Below are positions 61,524 through 64,000 of a stretch of DNA of 64,000 nt, one piece after another. The first letter of the stretch is position 1; the number at the start of each line of letters is the position of its first letter. The stretch is from contig JBCCIS010000010.1 of NCBI GenBank assembly GCA_039028155.1, forward strand, positions 62,001-126,000, in the 5' to 3' direction. The position numbers and the translations under genes are program-made. The notes under the pieces are model-generated. The model saw only the letters and a program-made list of their open reading frames with translations. It was not told the origin of the DNA and did not search any database. This stretch comes from Pseudomonadota bacterium. GTDB lineage: Bacteria; Pseudomonadota; Alphaproteobacteria; SP197.

Positions 61524-62890
61524 GGAATGCCTCCTTTTCCGTTCTGGTCGCATTCGATGGTGAACCAGGCGGCGACGAAGGCAAGGAAGATCATCGCGGC
61601 GGTGATAGCGAAGATCAGGGGGAAGCTCCCGGTCATGGCGAGCAGCGTACCGCAAATTGCCATGCCGGCAGTACCGCCCACCTGCTGGATGCCGCGCGCG
61701 ACGCCGCCGGCCAGACCGCGCTGTTCCGCCGTGACCGCGTTCATCACCGCGCGCAAAGGCGGTGTGAAGAAGAAGACGCCGGTCCCGCTCAAGATAATGA
61801 GCGGCGGCAGAAGGTAGAGATAGGAGACGCCGTCCGCGACTAGAGCGAACCAGACGAAGGCGAGGCCTGAGAGTGCCAAGCCCCACAGCGTCGGGCGTCG
61901 GGTGCCGTAGCGATCGGCGATAATGCCGGCGAGCGGCGCCGATGGCGGTCCGAGCGCCACGGCGGCCAGCAGCACGGCACCGGCGCCCAGCGGGCTCATG
62001 TCCAGGACGTCCTGGAGGTAGAGCGAGCCGAAGACGAAGACCGAGAGCTTGACGAACTGGCCGGTGAAAATCACCACGGCAGAGCCGGAAAACGTCTTGT
62101 TGCGAAACAATTCCATGTTGACCAGGGGATCGGCGACGCGGCGCTCGACAGCGACAAAGGCGATCAGGATGAGGATGCCGGCCGCGAGCATGATGAGGAC
62201 CCTAATGTCGCTCCAACCCCAGTCCGGCCCCTGCATGACGCCTCCGACAAGTGTCGCCATGCCGGCGATGAGCACGACAAGTCCGATGGTGTCAAAGCGC
62301 GGAGGCTTGGCCTCGCGCTTCGCTTCCCGCCATACCACGGCGATGATCGAACCGATGGCGGCGACGAACGGCAGGTTGATCCAGAAGATCCAGCGCCACG
62401 ACAGCACCTCCGTCAACAAGCCGCCGACGAAGGGTCCGGCCGCGATGAAGAAGGTTGCGACCAAGGAGACGAAACCGAGCGCCTTGCCGCGCTCTTCGGC
62501 GGGAAACACCGCGCTGATAATCGCGAGCGCGAGCGGAAAGATAATCGCCGCGCCAATGCCTTGCACGGCGCGCGCGGCGAGGATCCACGTGCCCGATGTC
62601 GCGAAGCCGCAGGCGAACGAGCCCAGGCCAAAGATGGCGGCGCCGATAAGAAAGAGCGTGCGGATGCCGACGATGTCGGACAGACGGCCGGCGCCGACAA
62701 TCAGGCTAGCGAACACCAGCAGATAGGCGTTGACCACCCAGTGAGAGGCGACCTGGCTCATGGCGAGGTCGTCGCGGATCGACGGCAGCGCGACGCCGAC
62801 CACCGTCTCGTCGAGCACCGTTAGCCCCAACACGCCGCCGACGGCGAGCAGGATCCACCAGCGGTGTCGCTCGAGGTCGGTGGTCGTCAT
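61520..62890 (-). CDS. MFS transporter, DHA2-like (paralogue)
   Basis: This 456-residue MFS exporter closely resembles the one at 59722 (VLDETVVGVALPSIRDDLAM, HWVVNAYLLVFASLIVGAGR, RAVQGIGAAIIFPLAL, LSWRWIFWINLPF). The start ATG 62890 (MTTTDLERHRWW) is preferred over an upstream in-frame codon. Its stop overlaps the SnoaL-like gene, and it begins 7 bp after another SnoaL-like gene, giving an alternating order. Confidence 0.87.
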   Translation of the reverse strand: MTTTDLERHRWWILLAVGGVLGLTVLDETVVGVALPSIRDDLAMSQVASHWVVNAYLLVFASLIVGAGRLSDIVGIRTLFLIGAAIFGLGSFACGFATSGTWILAARAVQGIGAAIIFPLALAIISAVFPAEERGKALGFVSLVATFFIAAGPFVGGLLTEVLSWRWIFWINLPFVAAIGSIIAVVWREAKREAKPPRFDTIGLVVLIAGMATLVGGVMQGPDWGWSDIRVLIMLAAGILILIAFVAVERRVADPLVNMELFRNKTFSGSAVVIFTGQFVKLSVFVFGSLYLQDVLDMSPLGAGAVLLAAVALGPPSAPLAGIIADRYGTRRPTLWGLALSGLAFVWFALVADGVSYLYLLPPLIILSGTGVFFFTPPLRAVMNAVTAEQRGLAGGVARGIQQVGGTAGMAICGTLLAMTGSFPLIFAITAAMIFLAFVAAWFTIECDQNGKGGIP

Positions 62891-62897
62891 GACGTTG

Positions 62898-63254
62898 TCA
62901 GGCGGGCGGCGCTTTGTGGATCGCGACCTTTTGTGATCGCACGCCGTCGTCACCAACCTTGATCAACGCACAGCCCTCGACGTCCGTGCCGGCGAACCGC
63001 CACCACGTCCAGAGAATCAGTTCGCCACACCGGTCAACCCTGGCTTCGTCGCTGTTTTCAACTGCGCCCGTCCCCCCGGCCGCCTTAACCCGCTCGACCC
63101 AGCGGTGCATCCACTCGCCCATGGTGGTCTTGGTGATGACCTCGGCTTCGTCGGGATCGTGGAGCTCAAAGTTCTCCGCCAGCGCTGCGAACAACCTTTC
63201 TGGCTCGTCCCAGGCGCTCAGATAGGTTTCGAGATGTTCGAAGCGATCGGCCAT
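62898..63254 (-). CDS. SnoaL/NTF2-like protein
   Basis: This 118-residue protein has an NTF2-like profile (RFEHLETYLSAWDEPERLFAALAENFELHDPDEAEVI at the start and WTWWRFAGTDVEGCALIKVG near the end). It is only distantly similar to the protein at 61098. The start is the ATG at 63254 after GGGGGGCAAC. It lies immediately upstream of the MFS gene at 61520, same strand. Confidence 0.72.
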   Translation of the reverse strand: MADRFEHLETYLSAWDEPERLFAALAENFELHDPDEAEVITKTTMGEWMHRWVERVKAAGGTGAVENSDEARVDRCGELILWTWWRFAGTDVEGCALIKVGDDGVRSQKVAIHKAPPA

Positions 63255-63288
63255 GTTGCCCCCCAGCACGTTGAGCCGAGTATCCAAC

Positions 63289-64000
63289 TTAAGGATGTTC
63301 AGTGCTGAGTAAAGGCGCTTTGGGGTCCGCGTCTCCCAACGGCACGGTGGTTTCAGTGCCTTTGCTGCCTTGCCACGCACTCTCTTGTGCCTGCAGTTCG
63401 GCCCTCAGCCACTCGATGAAGGATTGCGCTCCCTCGACGGGCTGGCCATGACTGGGATGAACGAGGAAGTAGCCTCGTCGAATCGCGACAGTCTTGGCGA
63501 ATGGTCGCACCAGCGTGCCACGGGCAAGGGCGTCGTGGGTCAGCACGTTATCGCCAAGCGCAAAACCTTCACCTGCTTCCGCGGCCTGAAGTGCAAAATG
63601 AATGTTGGAGAGGATGGGGCCCTTCTGCGTGTCGACCGCGTCAACGCCGACGAGTTCGAGCCACCGCTGCCAGTAACGCTTCTTGGCCTCATGGATCAAG
63701 GTAAAGTCTTGCAGCGCCGACAAGTCGCCGCCCAGCTCGCGGCCCTCGATCAATGCCGGGCTGCACACAGGGAAGATCTCCACGTTTGTCAGTCGAACAG
63801 CTGTGACATCAGGCCACTCGCCGGTGCCAAATCGAATGCCGAATTGCGCTTCGTTGTCTCGAAAGCTGATTAGCTTGTCGGAAGGATTGATGTTCAGTTC
63901 CACATGGGGGCAAACCGCACGCAGTTGCCCGAGACGTGGAATCAACCATCGGGTCGCGAAGGGAACTTCGACACTGATGGTGAGCGTCGACACGATGTCG
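63289..64000 (-). CDS. Partial LysR-family regulator (GcvA-type effector domain), 5' end beyond the right edge
   Basis: The frame is open to the right edge. Visible residues form the effector-binding domain of a GcvA/AmpR-type LysR regulator: STLTISVEVPFATRWLIPRL, NEAQFGIRFGTGEWPDV, SPALIEG and FALGDNVLTHDALARGTLV. The N-terminal HTH must lie past 64000. It is transcribed in the same direction as the MFS/SnoaL genes and 35 bp upstream of them, so it may regulate and share their transcript. Confidence 0.85.
   Translation of the reverse strand, partial: DIVSTLTISVEVPFATRWLIPRLGQLRAVCPHVELNINPSDKLISFRDNEAQFGIRFGTGEWPDVTAVRLTNVEIFPVCSPALIEGRELGGDLSALQDFTLIHEAKKRYWQRWLELVGVDAVDTQKGPILSNIHFALQAAEAGEGFALGDNVLTHDALARGTLVRPFAKTVAIRRGYFLVHPSHGQPVEGAQSFIEWLRAELQAQESAWQGSKGTETTVPLGDADPKAPLLSTEHP

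Overview
The window is about 64 kb of high-GC, gene-dense chromosome that looks alphaproteobacterial, most likely Rhodospirillales or a neighbouring free-living order. This is inferred from gene order, not from a database search. The evidence is the comF-grxC-amidase-DUF1178 block, the cytochrome c-kdsB-pheA block, ffs-dnaX-ybaB-recR, and the run rpmH-rnpA-yidD-yidC-engB-argB-nucleotidase-dapD-dapE next to truA-fmt-def. LPS synthesis (kdsB), a bo3-type quinol oxidase and an NDUFAF5-like methyltransferase fit an aerobic Gram-negative.

Layout. 1-10.8 kb: amidohydrolases, a GNAT, a Nudix enzyme, ComF, glutaredoxin, methyltransferases, an M20 peptidase, an MFS carrier, OsmC and SirB1-like proteins. 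10.9-15.1 kb: cyoABCD plus DUF423. 15.2-20 kb: two amidases around zapE, and a secreted peptidoglycan-binding protein. 20.1-24.6 kb: a divergent FolD, an anchored cytochrome c with an acidic repeat tail, kdsB, pheA, nudC. 24.7-27.7 kb: SRP RNA and dnaX-ybaB-recR. 27.7-33.3 kb: a LysR/TSUP divergent pair, NfeD with two SPFH proteins, RmuC. 33.5-43.2 kb: the housekeeping core (def, fmt, truA, dap genes, argB, engB, yidC, yidD, rnpA, rpmH). 43.4-49.6 kb: a VTT membrane protein, an exported protein, an FAD disulfide oxidoreductase, an orphan histidine kinase, an RlmI-like enzyme and a methyltransferase. 49.6-56.4 kb: gamma-glutamyltransferase, a small channel-like protein, a P1 peptidase, two SDRs, a DUF4864 protein, an unknown lipoprotein and tRNA-Arg. 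56.5-64 kb: an accessory region rich in MFS exporters with SnoaL-like partners and a LysR gene cut by the window edge.

The most interesting signals are not ordinary genes. (1) A 138-bp composite of two 64-bp palindromes occurs twice, inverted, both times between divergent genes. One palindrome shows four compensatory base-pair changes between copies. (2) A second palindromic repeat of about 105 bp occurs three times, each time between convergent genes. (3) The 56.5-60 kb region holds an exact 138-bp copy of part of an MFS gene. Between that copy and its source lie a foreign-looking EmrB-type exporter and the decayed remnant of an APH(3')-type aminoglycoside phosphotransferase. (4) The FolD protein has glutamine where the family's catalytic lysine should be.
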